This document shows positions 1-11,236 of a stretch of 64,000 nucleotides of DNA, piece after piece (position 1 is the first letter of the stretch; each line of letters opens with the position of its first letter). Source of the stretch: Cristatella mucedo (Eukaryota; Bryozoa; Phylactolaemata; Cristatellidae); the NCBI GenBank assembly GCA_009760855.2, contig WPIO01000180.1, positions 64,001-128,000 on the forward strand, read 5' to 3'. The notes below the pieces were generated by a model. That model searched no databases. It saw only the letters and a list, made by a program, of their open reading frames with translations, and was not told the DNA's origin. The position numbers were made by a program, and so were the translations under genes.

Positions 1-40
1 ATAGGCTGTTGAATCAGCTAGTATTTATTTATTTTATTTA
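1..40 (+). repeat. 3' tail of a tRNA-derived SINE (type 2)
   Basis: The first 40 bases, with an AATCAGC motif and TATTTAT-rich tail, match the tail of the SINE at 46.5-46.7 kb. The head lies off the window. The join to LINE A at about position 40 replaces the usual LINE A 3' end. Confidence 0.5.
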
Positions 41-276
41 AACAAAATGAATAACTTGATTAGGGGTGACATACACAGGTTCAGCATGCAAATGTAGTTA
101 GTAGCAGCACCCACAGTGTCAGCACGCATAAGCACATCAAGGAAGAATCACAGGGACCCACTAAATGTTGTCCTACATAGCTGTGTCTTTAAGTTCTTTT
201 TAATCTGGTCAGGTCAAGGATGTTCTGACGCAGGTCGGGAGGGAGTTCCTCGCTTTGGGAGCATGCGAACTAAATG

Positions 277-1111
277 TGTAACCGCGTAGAAGCTCGTCCC
301 CCGGTTCTCTACCGGTGGACTGTGCGATGCAGTACTGCAGTGCGGTTAAAACACAGGCGGCCACAACTGGGTGCCGAAAGCAACAGTTTATTGTGGGCCT
401 GTTAGTAGTGGTTACGCGCCGGCGCAAGCGCTTTACGCGGCGCGTACCGGACCGACGGAGTTAACTGTGCGAACTCCCGAAGCCCGATTATGATAAACTA
501 CCCTATGCGTTTACGCTGCGCGTACCGAACCGACGGAGTTAACTACACGAACTCCCGAAGCCCGCGTATAATACACTATCCTATGCGCGCGTCGCTAGCG
601 ATTGTGAAGGCGGGTTGCTACAGCACCCCAAGATACGAGCAGCTAACTGAGAAGCCGGCAGAACACAACTTCGCAGTCTAAGTTGCACTTAGCTGTTCGT
701 CGCCGTAGGTTCGTCTCGTGCTCTCGAAGCATAGTCTCGTATCGACTACCAAGCTGCAGCCCTGAGCTCTGTCAGTCATCTCATTATATTCTCTCTCCTC
801 TCAACTCCTGACCTCGCGTGCAGCTGCTATTTCTACTTCAGCATATTAGTCAGTGCACATCCTGACCGCAACGTCTGCACCAGGCTTCATTCTAACTTTA
901 GCAAGTAGACCAGGAGCCGGGCTTGTACTAGCTGTCCAAGTCGAACCGGCTAAGATTAGTCGCTCCATCTCCTAATCGCATCGCCTGCATAAAGCTCCAT
1001 TCTAACCCGAACTAGGTGAGTCAGGAGCTGGGTCTGTACTAGGCGCCCTAGTCAACCCCCCTCTGAGGCAAGGGCTCCAATCGCACCTAAGCTGAGAGCT
1101 GCACCAGTGCA
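277..1111 (-). mobile_element. Solo LTR, copy 1
   Basis: This 835-bp segment begins TGTAACC, ends AGTGCA, and is flanked by the 4-bp duplication AATG (273-276 and 1112-1115). It interrupts a LINE A sequence that reads continuously across it. A reversed copy lies at 45,091-45,956. AATAAA appears on the minus strand near 389, so the LTR reads on minus. A 78-bp internal tandem duplication spans about 441-596 and is absent from the other copy. No internal retroelement coding sequence is attached, hence 'solo'. Confidence 0.78.
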
Positions 1112-1489
1112 AATGCACGGTCTCCAAAGGATTTGAGGTTTGTACAAGGTATTTGTAGACTGTTGGATGTCGAAAAGCAGGTGGTACGATGCTTAGCCTG
1201 GTGGGGAGTAGATCTAAGAGATAGGCTGGAGCCAAAGAATGAAGTGACCTAAAAGTGAGTGACAAAATCTTGAAGTCAATCCGTTGCTTGACTGGTAGCC
1301 AGTGCAGGTCGGCGAGAAGTGGAGTAATGTGGCAACTGCCACGTTCACGGCAGACAAGCCTAGATGCAGAGTTTTGCACCAGCTGCAATCGCCTGATCGC
1401 ACATTCCGGTGGGCTAGTAGGCAGTGAGTTGCAGAAGTCGTGACGGGATGTCACGAATGCATGGACCAACTTGGACGCGGTGTCCTCAT

Positions 1490-2185
1490 CTAAACAAGCC
1501 CGAGTTTTAGCAATGTTATGAACCTGAAATAGGCAGATTTGACTGTGGAGCTGATATGGTTGTTTAACGAGAGGTCGCTTTGGAATATGACACATAGATT
1601 TCGAGCTGATTCAACTGGAGATATGCTGGCAGAGCCAATTTTGAACGTCAGCCTGTCTAATTTCTGAATCACACTGGGTTTGCCCATAACTAGTAAGTTA
1701 GTTTTATCATCGTTTAGTTTTAGAAAATTTGTTGCAATCCATGTGCGGATGTCATCTATACTTGCAGCTAGTGAGTTTAAAGAATTTGAGGTGCTCGAAG
1801 GCTCGGAGGGATCAAAGCAAAGGTACAACTGAGTGTCATCCGCATAGAAGTGAAAGCCTAGATTGTGCTTGGCAATCACATCAGCAAGAGGCAGAGTGTA
1901 AACCGTGAAAAGAACCGGACCTAGCACTGAGCCCTGAGGTACTCCATTTTTGAGAGGGACTTCAGATGATCTTTGTCCATTCCCGTCAATACTCTGGAGT
2001 CTCTCACTGAGATAGGACCTGAACCATTGCAGAGCAGTGCCAGTGATGACCAGGCGAGATGAGAGGCGCTCTAGAAGAACTTTGTGATCGATGGTATCAA
2101 AAGCTGCCGAAAGATCAAGCAAAACAAGCAGAGACATTCTACCCATGTCTGCATTCATAAGTAGGTCGTTGTATACCCTAAGCAA
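1490..2185 (-). pseudogene. LINE A reverse transcriptase fragment
   Basis: The 231-residue open stretch carries RT motif A (DLSAAFDTIDH), the [10 protein letters not shown] block and the catalytic YADD box. The reading then shifts into the frame at 1595-1002 and is cut by the LTR. Confidence 0.85.
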
Positions 2186-2944
2186 TGCTGACTCTGTGGA
2201 GTGATTAGCTCTAAAGCCCTACTGGAACTTACTAGCAAGGTGTGAGATTTCGATATATGAGTTCAGCTGGTCTGCCACGACCCGTTTCAGTGTCTTTGAC
2301 AGGAATGGTAGAAGGGAGACTGGGGGGGGGGGGTAGTTGCTTAAGTTCTCATGGTCTAGTGTCGTTGGCTTGAGTAGTGGCCTGACTGCAGCTTTTTTGA
2401 AATGTGATTTAGACATTGAGTTACTTGAAGGAATTGAGGGACAGCATTCTAGGGGGATGCTGCCATCGTAGGGATGGACCCCCTGATCTTGTCTATCATC
2501 TTGACAAAGAGGTTCAAGAGACGATCAGCACAGGGATTATTAGGTAGGGAGCTAACGTACGAGCGGTTGAGAAGCTGGTCGATCGTCAACATCGATATTT
2601 TGGACTGTGAATCTGTGATTCAATAGTGTTTTTATAGAAGCTAGACTAGGCCTTTGCTATGATTTAGTGGTATGAACTACTGTAGTGCTCATATGCCTGT
2701 CGATGGACAGTCAGTCCTGATCTTTTGTATGCTTTTTCAAGCTTGTGCTTAGTAGACCTAGCTAGTTAAATGCCTAGGGCAAACCATAGACAGTCTGGGC
2801 GAGGGCACACAGTGTGCTTAGTCAGAGGTGCAAACTCGGGGAGAATGGCAGCTAGTGTCGTGTTGTAGCAATCTATTAATGATGATAGGTCGGAAGAGAG
2901 ACTGAGCAGCAGAGGCGAGGCTGATATTCTTGCACGGACAGCAT

Positions 2945-3232
2945 CTATGTGAAGGGCCTTGAGGTTTCACGATTTAAAATTGATTTTAGAGGAGGAGCAC
3001 ATTTTAGGGCTTGTAGACTGTATGAGATATGCACTTGGCCAGATAAGCTGAACTTGAAAGAAATTGGTGATGATAAAGTGCAGGTGGATAAAAAACCTTG
3101 ATCAAGTGTGTTACTGCTGATGTGAGTAGGGTCATGCACAGTAGCCGCAATAGGCAACGAGTCAATCAATGCACCAATGTCAGTGCTGAAGGCATCAGAT
3201 AAGTTACCAAAATAAATGTTGAGATCGCCCAT
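2945..3232 (-). pseudogene. LINE A endonuclease (APE-type) fragment
   Basis: The 95-residue stretch begins MGDLNIYFGN, matching the GDxN catalytic motif of apurinic-like endonucleases. PTHISSNTLDQ follows, as in CR1/L2 elements. The final SDH region is degraded. Confidence 0.7.
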
Positions 3233-3599
3233 AACAAGAAAGGATCGAAATGTTATCGGAGAAATCTGAGATAATGGAAGACTCGATACCTGGTTAGCGA
3301 CAGACTACTGCCACCATCGGTAGCCTGTTGTCGGGTGAAATCAAGAAAATCGATTAGAAAGACTGCTTCGAGGGTGTTGCAAATGACTTGGAGTCGAAGG
3401 TCGAGACCATTTAATGAAATAAGGTCGCTTACTACTAGAAGCATATTGCACATTGAGCGAGAATTTCAAAGACAAGCGCGATGTTGGGCCTCTGGGGTTA
3501 TAACAGGCCTGATGACCACTAAGTTAGAGAGATTCACAGAGGAAGTAATTTAAAGAGCGTGCTGAGCAGTTGGAGACAATATCAGGAATACCAGACGAG

Positions 3600-4112
3600 T
3601 GGTGTCTAAGCTGGTGGCCCTGGCCACCGCGGCGGCTCCAGAGTGCTTTTCTTTTGATATTGCATAATTCAAAAACCTTTATAATAGCAGTAACTTATCC
3701 GAATGCATTTGCATTACGACGACGAAGCGATAATAGGTGCGCACGATCATAACTAATATGTAGGTCACTAGCCGCCGGCATGGCTAACTTAGTCGCCAGC
3801 GTTAGAGACACAGCAGCCCGAAGCCATAAGTGTTTAGATGTCAATAGGCAGGTAAGGTCTGACGCACAACAGTAAAAAACAATCAGATTAGCAATAAAAG
3901 TCTTTGCTGTATCAGTTTTTGCATGCGATGTTTGCAAGAACTTCGATTTTTGAAAGGATTCTTCAACAGATAGGAATGCACTTTAGTGTGCTCATCGGCG
4001 GACGGCGAGAATCAAGGGCAATCCATCGACCTAATTACAGAGCTGATTAAAATTTTGTCTGAACATGTAAGAAAAAGCAAATCTCTGTTTTCACTTTCCC
4101 GCTATTGAAAGT
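3600..4112. other. No recognised gene
   Basis: The stretch beyond the LINE A 5' region holds only short open frames without recognisable motifs. It may include decayed LINE A 5' sequence. Confidence 0.4.
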
Positions 4113-4120
4113 CAAAATTT

Positions 4121-4180
4121 AAACTAATGAATGCTTTATCTCCCCGTGTCTTGGTGGGGAGATAAAGCATTCATTAGTTT
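4121..4180. repeat. Perfect inverted repeat (hairpin)
   Basis: Two perfect 25-bp arms (4121-4145 and 4156-4180) flank a 10-base loop. Pairing continues for about six more bases outward after one mismatch. The arms start AAACTAATGAATGC. Confidence 0.9.
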
Positions 4181-4649
4181 CAATTTTAAGTTACAGACGG
4201 AGATAGACTGTATTACAATACCTACAGTATATAATTCGCTACATTGTTGATGACATCTGCAGATCGCCATCTTAAAAGACTCGAGGCTGTCGAAGGAATT
4301 TTTCCGGTTCCTAAGAGACGCGTATATAAAAGAGGTGACACATTCAATGGCCAGTTCGTTTAAATTTAAAGAAACACTATTTTTCATAATACCAAAATAA
4401 TTTTGATTTTAGATCCGCAGGAATACAAAATCGGACATAATACATTAAATAATAAGATAAGCTTTCACTATTATTTGTTAGCGTAAATGGATAATTTAAA
4501 AACATTTTCCAGATCAAGTGGCTGATGGAAGTACTTATAGAAAGATTGGTCTTAGCAAATAAATACTTTCGTGGTGAGGGATGTAGCTCTGGCGTAATAT
4601 GACACATACCATATCTTGCTACCAAAGAAAGCTGTTAGGTCACTGCAGC

Positions 4650-6073
4650 TGACTATGAATAATAATAATAATAATAATAATAATTCACTTGATAAAGCGC
4701 CCTCAGAGAACTTAATCTCTCTCTAGGCGCTTTACATTTGCTGTAAAGTGAAATGCAAATGAACGGTAAGTAAAATGATGCTTGAAAAACAAACGAAATG
4801 AATAATATGGGTAGGGGTGACATGCACTGGGTCAGCATGCAAATGTGGTTAGTGGCAGCATGCACAGTGTCAGCACCCATAAGCACATCAACGACGAATC
4901 ACAGGGACCCGCTAAATGCTGTCCTAAATAGGTGTGTTTTCAAGTTCCTTTTAAATGTGGTCAGGTCAGGGGATGTTCTGACGCAGGTCGGGAGGGAGTT
5001 CCAGGCTTTGGGAGCATATGAACTAAATGCACGGTCTCCAAAGGATTTAAGGTTTGTATGAGGTATTTCTAGACTGTTGGATTCCGAAAAGCGGGTGGTA
5101 CGATGCTTAGCCTGATGGGGTAGTATATGTGAGAGATAGGCTGGAGCCAAAGAATGAAGGGACCTAAAAGTGAGCGACAAAACCTTGAAGTCAATCCGTT
5201 GCTTGACTGGTAGCCAGTGCAGGTCGGCGAGAAGTGGAGTAATGTGGCAACTGCGACGCTCACGACAGATAAGTCTAGCTGCCGAGTTTTGCACCAGCTG
5301 CAATCGCCTGATCGCACATGCTGGTAGGCCAGTAAGCAGTGAGTTGCAGAAGTCGTGATGGGATGTCACGAATGCATGGACCAACTTGGACGTGGTATCG
5401 TTATCTAAACAAGCCCGAATTGTAGCAATGTTATGAAGCTGAAAATAGGCGGATTTGACTGTGGAGCTGATATGGTCGTCTAACGAGAGGTCGCTTTGGA
5501 ATACGACACCTAGATTTCGAGCTGATTCAACTGGAGATATGCTGGCAGAGCCAATTTTAAGAGTCAGCCTGTCCAATCTCTGGATCACACTGGGTTTGCC
5601 CATAACTAGTAAGTTAGTTTTATCATCGTTAAGTTTTAGAAAATTTGCTGCCATCAATGCGCGTATGTCATCAATGCATGCAGCTAGTGAGTTTAAAGAA
5701 TTTGAGGTGCTCGAAGGCTGGGAGGGATCAAAGCAAAGGTACAACCGAGTGTCATCCGCATAGAAGTGAAAGCCTAGATTGTGCTTGGCAATCACATCAG
5801 CAAGAGGCAGAGTGTAAACCGTGAGAAGAACCGGACCTAGCACTGAGCCCTGAGGTACTCCAGTTTTGAGAGGGACTTCAGATGATCTTTGTCCATACCC
5901 GTCAATACTCTGGAGTCTCCCACTGAGATAGGACCTGAGCCACTGCAGTGCAGTGCCAGTGATGCCCAGGCGAGATGAGAGGCGCTCTAGACGAACTTTG
6001 TGATCGATGGTATCAAAAGCTGCCGAAAGATCAAGCAAAACAAGCAGAGAAATTCTACCCATGTCTGCATTCC
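4650..6073 (-). mobile_element. LINE A copy, 5'-truncated, largely intact RT end
   Basis: The minus-strand element runs from RT motif A to the 3' end. Its 3' tail is seen on plus as (TAA)n at 4661-4683, followed by the LINE A 3' box (cacttgataaagcgcc). It carries the longest uninterrupted LINE A frame of the window. Confidence 0.9.
4899..6062 (-). pseudogene. LINE A ORF2 C-terminal 387 residues, open
   Basis: RT motifs are visible at residues 11-21 (DLSAAFDTIDH), 69-77 (VPQGSVLGP with a preceding G) and 101-104 (YADD). The C-terminal region contains CNSLLTGLPACAIRRLQLVQ, PLLADLHWLPVKQRIDFK and a final FGDRAFSSYAPKAWNSLP block. The endonuclease and early RT are missing through 5' truncation. 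No stop breaks the frame, suggesting a younger copy than its neighbours. Confidence 0.88.
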
Positions 6074-6796
6074 TATGAATGTGGCTGTAAGGCTAGCCTC
6101 TAAGTCCCACAGATTTGAGCACCGTGTCTTCTTTACTAAAAGAGCTAGGATTGGATGCCGGTTGAGCAAAGGATACAGAGAAAAGTTTTTACGCTGACCC
6201 ACAAGGCCCGCCACGGCTTGGCTCCTTCGTACCTAGATGAACTGCTGCATCACTTTCAGCCTGTTCGCGCTCTCAGGTCCTGTGTGGACAATAAATTAGC
6301 TATTTAATTCCTCGGCTCAAAGACCGCTGGCGACAGATGCTTTAGCTCTGCAGGTCCGAAACTGTGAAACTCGCTTTCACAATCCTTATGCAGCCACAAC
6401 TACTCTCCTGCTGCCGACTATGTCTCATCTTTTTCAGTGGTCTTGAGCTACTAATTCCATGCTACTCACTACCTGAACTAGTCTCCTGACTCTGCTATGC
6501 TTCCTACTTTTTCTTTGTTGTGTGAGACAAAGTCAGTTGGCTACCGAATGCGTACCGGAAGCCGCTTAGGCTGTGAGTGGGCTATACAAAACTCTCCTGC
6601 GTCACACCCACGTAGCCTTTATGACTTTGTGGAGTTACAGACGGAGATACATTACATTCCATTCCATTCCATTCCATTCCATTCCATTCCATTCCATTCC
6701 ATTCCATTCCATTCCATTCCATTCCATTCCATTCCATTCCATTCCATTCCATTCCATTCCATTCCATTCCATTCCATTCCATTCCATTCCATTACA
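6074..6796 (+). mobile_element. LINE B copy, 5'-truncated, ending in an expanded pentamer
   Basis: The plus-strand sequence matches the C-terminal and 3' region of the LINE B copy at 33.8 kb, including the end box TTTGTGGAGTTACAGACGGA. It abuts LINE A at 6073 and ends in (ATTCC)27. Confidence 0.85.
6656..6790 (+). repeat. (ATTCC)27 microsatellite
   Basis: Twenty-seven perfect ATTCC units are bounded on both sides by ATTAC, the tail unit of other LINE B copies. The reading frames across it (FHSIP, MEWNG) are artefacts. Confidence 0.98.
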
Positions 6797-6799
6797 CTG

Positions 6800-7590
6800 C
6801 TATTAGCACTCGGCATTTTTCGATGGTGAAGTCACCTCAGATCGACAAAGCTTACTACATTAATCTAATTTGGCATTCGCTCTACGTGAAGAATCCTGGC
6901 AAGCATTCGGTGCAAGTGCTGAAAAGACGATTCTGCTTAGATGAGAACTGGCCGAGTACATTAATATATAAAATAACTATTAATGCTTGCAAAGAGTAAG
7001 AAAGCCAGCAGGGAAATGTACTTACATAATCTTGATAGTAATCTACTTTTTGACACGAAGAGACTGTCCATAATCCAACGACGAGTCTACAAATTGCCAG
7101 TCGCTCAGCGGTGAGGCGAAGTGGCAGTGGCCAGGTGACTAGCACTGTCATCCAATTGCTGGCAAAAGTACTATCCTAACTATTCTTGGATCTTGGATCC
7201 TATTGAAAACCATCGCAAGAAGCAGTGGCAGCAATTGTCAAATATTTGACCACCGGATCTGCTGCAGTGTGAGGCACGACGAGAAGCATAAAAAAATGCA
7301 GCCACGATCGTGTACCGTGGCAGTAAATTCAAGGTTGCAGCAGTGTGACGTCCTATTCGGCAATTCCACGACCTTTGCAAATGAGGCACGGTCTTTCAGC
7401 TACACAGTCATAATGAGCACTGACAGTAGCTTAGTAGCTAAGCAACTTATTGTAGGTATGCTAACTAATTCTCAAGTGCCCACTAGCAAAAGGAATAAAT
7501 GCAAGCATGCTCACTTTCATCATATGCCAAGATATAAATCTGGCTCGCGTTGGACACTCATTTAATTTATTTAATTTTTATTGTTTTCAC
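6800..7590. other. No recognised gene
   Basis: Short open frames on both strands show no known motif or clear splice structure. Confidence 0.4.
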
Positions 7591-8203
7591 AGAATGGAAG
7601 GTACAGGGTCTTTAGGAGGGGAGATTTCTCAACTAGACTTTATTAAGGTAGCGCACTTGCATGCAGAAACCTCGGAAAATTTCTTAAGGAAGGTCACGGA
7701 TTGCGATTCAATAATTGCCCAAGCATGAGGTTTATAATGGCGGCACGAATCTGTGCAACGTTTTCAGTGAAGAAGGCTGACAACTTGTCCGATGACCCGT
7801 TAATGCAGGGGTGTCCAACACGTGGCCCGCGGGCCACAACCCGGCCCGCCGTGGTCTTCTATGCGGCCCGCAACGTTATCCCAAAAATATTTGTCACTCC
7901 ATGTTTTTTGTTAATTTTTAATCATTACAAACGGCGATTTAATAAGGCGCTGTGATGTACTTCACGCGCGCGTGAAGTGTGAAGGTGTCCGAATGGCTAT
8001 TTTCGCGTGAAGGTAAACAAATCGACTTATTTTGCTAGCCTTGATGTGAACATTTTGGCGTGAAGTCGTAATATATTTGTGCTACAGCGGTGCCATTACG
8101 ATCACATTTATAACGCTTCCGCAAGCGGAATTAGCTGTTTCACACTGTGGATAGAAAAAAGAGCCGTTTCTCAGCTGATGCTGCACGAACTGGAATCAGG
8201 CAG

Positions 8204-8316
8204 GTAGGTTTTTCAAAAAAACGCGTATTGTTCAACTTACCTACTAATACTAAGATATTGCTATGATAAAATATAAATTAATCAATTCGTAACTGGTCTG
8301 TTTTTTTATTTCACAG
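8204..8316 (+). other. Probable intron in the hAT 5' leader
   Basis: CAG|GTAGGT at 8201-8209 and TTATTTCACAG ending at 8316 form a good donor and acceptor pair. The transposase ATG lies seven bases downstream. Confidence 0.5.
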
Positions 8317-8322
8317 AGAAAA

Positions 8323-8929
8323 ATGGCGGCGTATGTGAATACTAGCAAAAAACGAAAAATTGACGCAGAAGGAAGACTTTTCAAAGCATCTTGGACCGGA
8401 GACTATTTTGTATTGGAACGCTTTGGTAGGATAATGTGCCTAATATGCCAAGAAACAATTGCCGTTGCAAAGAAGTACAATGTTAAGCGACATTTTTCTA
8501 CAAAGCATGGCGACAGGTACAACAGCCTGACTGGTCAACTTCGAATTGATCGTGTGAACTCGTTGAAACAGAGTGTCATCGGACAGCAGTCATTGTTTAC
8601 AACAGTCAGCAACAAGTCTGAGGCTTCAACCAAAGTAGGTTTTTAATAGCTGAAGCTATAGCTAAGCGGGGAAAGCATTTTCCAATGGCGAATTTGTTAA
8701 GGAATGCCTCAGGCTGTTTACTGGTGTGGTCTGTCCAGAAAAGAAGTCAGAAGTAGAGAAAGCCAGTCTTTCTCATCAAACGGTTGCAAGAAGAGTTGAC
8801 GAGCTCGCATCCAACATAGAAGAAAGTCTCACTAAAAGACTTGCTGAATGCGAATTTTATTCTCTTGCGCTCGACGAAAGCACGGACAATAGCGAATGGC
8901 TCAACTGTCGGTGTTTGTACGCGAAGTAA
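8323..8929 (+). pseudogene. hAT transposase N-terminal part (BED-like zinc finger), frameshifted
   Basis: From ATG 8323 the frame encodes a basic start (KKRKID) and a zinc finger, IMCLICQ followed by KRHFSTKH, a C2H2 (BED/SPIN-DOC type) DNA-binding domain. The frame breaks near 8640 and again near 8681, resumes at 8726-8929 with the catalytic LDESTD box, and breaks again near 8895. It would be one protein with 9041-10105. The closest families I recognise are the GTF2IRD2/EPM2AIP1/ZBED5-like hAT transposases. Confidence 0.85.
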
Positions 8930-9040
8930 CAGGAAAGTTTGCCATTATCGAAGAACTGTTGGATATATGTTCAATGAAAGGCACTAAAACGGGGAGGGAT
9001 ATTTTGGATCCTCACAAAATTTAATCTTCCTGAAACTAAA

Positions 9041-10105
9041 TTGATTGGTTTAACCACAGACGGAGCCCCTTCAATGACAGGTAGACACAATGGATTTGTG
9101 TCTTTAATGGTAAAATTAGTACCTCACAAAATTGTCAGTCATCACTGCATCATCCACCAAGAACAGCTATGTGCAAAGGTCTTGAGCATGCAACATGTAA
9201 TGGACAATGTAATTTCAACAGTCAATGTGATAAGGTCTTGTGGGCTAAACCACAGACAATTTCAGGCTTTCCTTGAAGAGTTGGGATCAGATCATTGTGA
9301 TGTTATTTATTTCTGCCAAGTCCGTTGGCTAAGTAGGGCAACAACGTTAGCCAGGTTTTGGTCACTTCGAGACGAAATAAAAACATTTATGACAGAAAAG
9401 GGAAAAGATGTTGGCTTCCTCGATGACCAGCAGTGGTTGAATGACTTGGCTTTTTTGGTGGACATGACCACACATCTTGCAGATCTTAATGTCAAACTCC
9501 AAGGTAAGGATCAACTGGTTCACAAAATGTATGAGTGTGTTGTCGCATTTGTGCAAAAGCTGAAAATTTTCCGGAAACACTTAGATCAGAAGAAACTGTT
9601 ACATTTCACAACACTAGCAACAAGATCACCTGAAACGCTGGCTCATTTAAAGTACTCCACTCTTGTTAGCAAACTTGTTGATGAATTCGAAGAGAGTTTT
9701 CAGGATTTCCAAAAACATGCGGATGACATGAACATGATTAGTAATCCATTTAATACCGATCCCTCTGATGCACCTTATGAATTTCAACTCGAACTAATCG
9801 ACATTCATAATGACAGCAATTTAAAAACTGCTTATGGTCAGCATGACCTTGTTACCTTTTACAAGCAGTATTTTTCATCAGAGTCTTTTCCTAACCTATC
9901 CAAACATGCTCGCAGGTATATTGCACTTTTTGGCAGCACATATTGCTGTGAACAACTCTTTTCCAGGCTGAAAAATGTGAAAACAAAGACTCGATCCGTT
10001 CTCACAGATGAACATTTATCAGGAATCCTTAGAATTGCCACATCCACTGTTGCAGCAGATGTAGACTTTTTATGCAAACAGAAACAATGCCAAATATCTC
10101 ATTGA
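9041..10105 (+). pseudogene. hAT transposase catalytic core and dimerisation domain
   Basis: The 354-residue open frame begins at the second catalytic block, GLTTDGAPSMTGRHNG. It then has the conserved HHCIIHQEQLCAK (Cys/His) box, and ends with YIALFGSTYCCEQLFSRLKN, whose Glu near residue 304 matches the third acidic residue, followed by RSVLTDEHLSGILRIA. This C-terminal hAT dimerisation domain is well kept. An AATAAA lies at 10217-10222. It joins the upstream part only through frameshifts near 8895 and 9005. Confidence 0.92.
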
Positions 10106-10216
10106 TGCCTGCAGTGCAGAAGACATTGAATACCTGTGGCATTTAATTATTATATTATGTGAGTACTTGTCATGCAATTTTGTAAGTCTTATAAGTTTCT
10201 GTCTTTATGCTATTAA

Positions 10217-10222
10217 AATAAA
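10217..10222 (+). promoter_or_regulatory. Polyadenylation signal AATAAA of the hAT transposase
   Basis: AATAAA lies about 110 nt after the transposase stop and inside the element. Confidence 0.5.
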
Positions 10223-11171
10223 AATCCAAAAGTAAAAGATTTTCCGTAATATCTATCGAATTATTTTCCAGGACACATGATTACATTTTTATTATTTATT
10301 ATTTTTAATTATAATTATGCTTACAATACTATCGTATTGCGGTTTATTTATTAAGTATACTAGTAATAGTCATACTAAATTACGATCTTATTTTCTGATG
10401 CGGTCAGCTACGCCAATTTACATGTGGCCCCCGGACCTTTTAAATTTTTGAAATGTGGCCCCGCAACGCAAAAAGGTTGGACACCCCTGCGTTAATATAT
10501 GGGCCGTGAGACCTCTCAGAATCGGCCAGTGACTACTTAACCTTAAGTCCTAAATAAATGCTTCGTTTGATCCGACTAGCAGGACTTCAGTTCTCGAGTG
10601 AAAAAAGAAGCCTTGACTTTTTATAGCTTCGGCTTGTCGACTCCAAGGAAATCTCTGAAATGCGCTAGATCACAATCAAATCCAGACTTTGGAAGCACCT
10701 TTCGAGCCAACGTTCAGCGAGGCGCATCTTTTGAAGTTTTTTGTAAGAAAAAATTAATCTCTAGGACCCTGTACTGGAACAGAATGTACGGAAGCATGCT
10801 CATCAAGGGCACTCTTAAGTGTCATGTTCACTGCATTGTTAAGGATGTCGGGTTGCCGTTCGAGTCTGAGTGCAGATCAAGACGACCTGCCTCAGACGAA
10901 TTTAAAATATTACTCCAGTTTAGTACTTGAGTTTCGTCGTGGAACAAATTGAAGCTACCCTGCAAGGACCACGGAGCAGGAACACTAAACGAGACCTAGA
11001 AAATCTGAGATGGTCAGTGGGCACACAGCAAGATCGCTGGGGCAGACATCCTTACTGAAAAAGAGATCCAGGATATAGCCAGTGACATGAGTGGCATGAT
11101 TATCGTGTTGGAACAAACCCAAGTTCTCTAGACAGTCAAGAAATAAGCAGAAATGGCCGTTGTTAAAGTTT

Positions 11172-11236
11172 TCAACGTAATGTAATGTAATGTATCTCCG
11201 TCTGTAACTCCCCAAAGTCATACAGACTATGTGGGT
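11172..11236 (-). mobile_element. Very short LINE B 3'-end insertion
   Basis: About 65 bp of the LINE B 3' end, including its TAATG-type tail and TATCTCCGTCTGTAACTCC, sits inside the endonuclease region of another LINE B copy. It is an extreme 5' truncation. Confidence 0.7.

Larger units (their letters stand above)
41..3560 (-). mobile_element. LINE A copy (CR1/L2-like), longest copy, split by a solo LTR
   Basis: This is a non-LTR retrotransposon read on the minus strand. From its 5' side it shows endonuclease pieces at 3453-2945, with GDLNI and a PTHISSNTLDQ segment; then reverse transcriptase at 2416-1490, with [24 protein letters not shown] and [10 protein letters not shown]; then a C-terminal region at 1595-1112 and 276-41. 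Several stops and frameshifts break it. The LTR at 277-1111 sits inside it. The 5' limit is uncertain. Motif order and the APE-type endonuclease place it near CR1/L2. Confidence 0.85.
7806..10489 (+). mobile_element. hAT-superfamily DNA transposon, non-autonomous by decay
   Basis: This 2,684-bp element has terminal inverted repeats, CAGGGGTGTCCAAC at left and its complement GTTGGACACCCCTG at right. The 8-bp target duplications CGTTAATG (7798-7805) and CGTTAATA (10490-10497) differ at one base. Subterminal GGCCCGC-rich sequence is typical of Charlie-like hATs. It sits inside a LINE B copy whose sequence resumes beyond it. The transposase is broken by about four frameshifts. Confidence 0.93.

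Noticed and set aside
4136-4625. Two minus open frames of about 82 codons
   Set aside because: No motif or splice structure. One crosses the hairpin, and both are expected by chance in AT-rich DNA.
6497-6829. Open frames across the pentamer array (FHSIP and MEWNG repeats)
   Set aside because: A perfect 5-bp repeat has no stop in these frames. They are artefacts, not genes.
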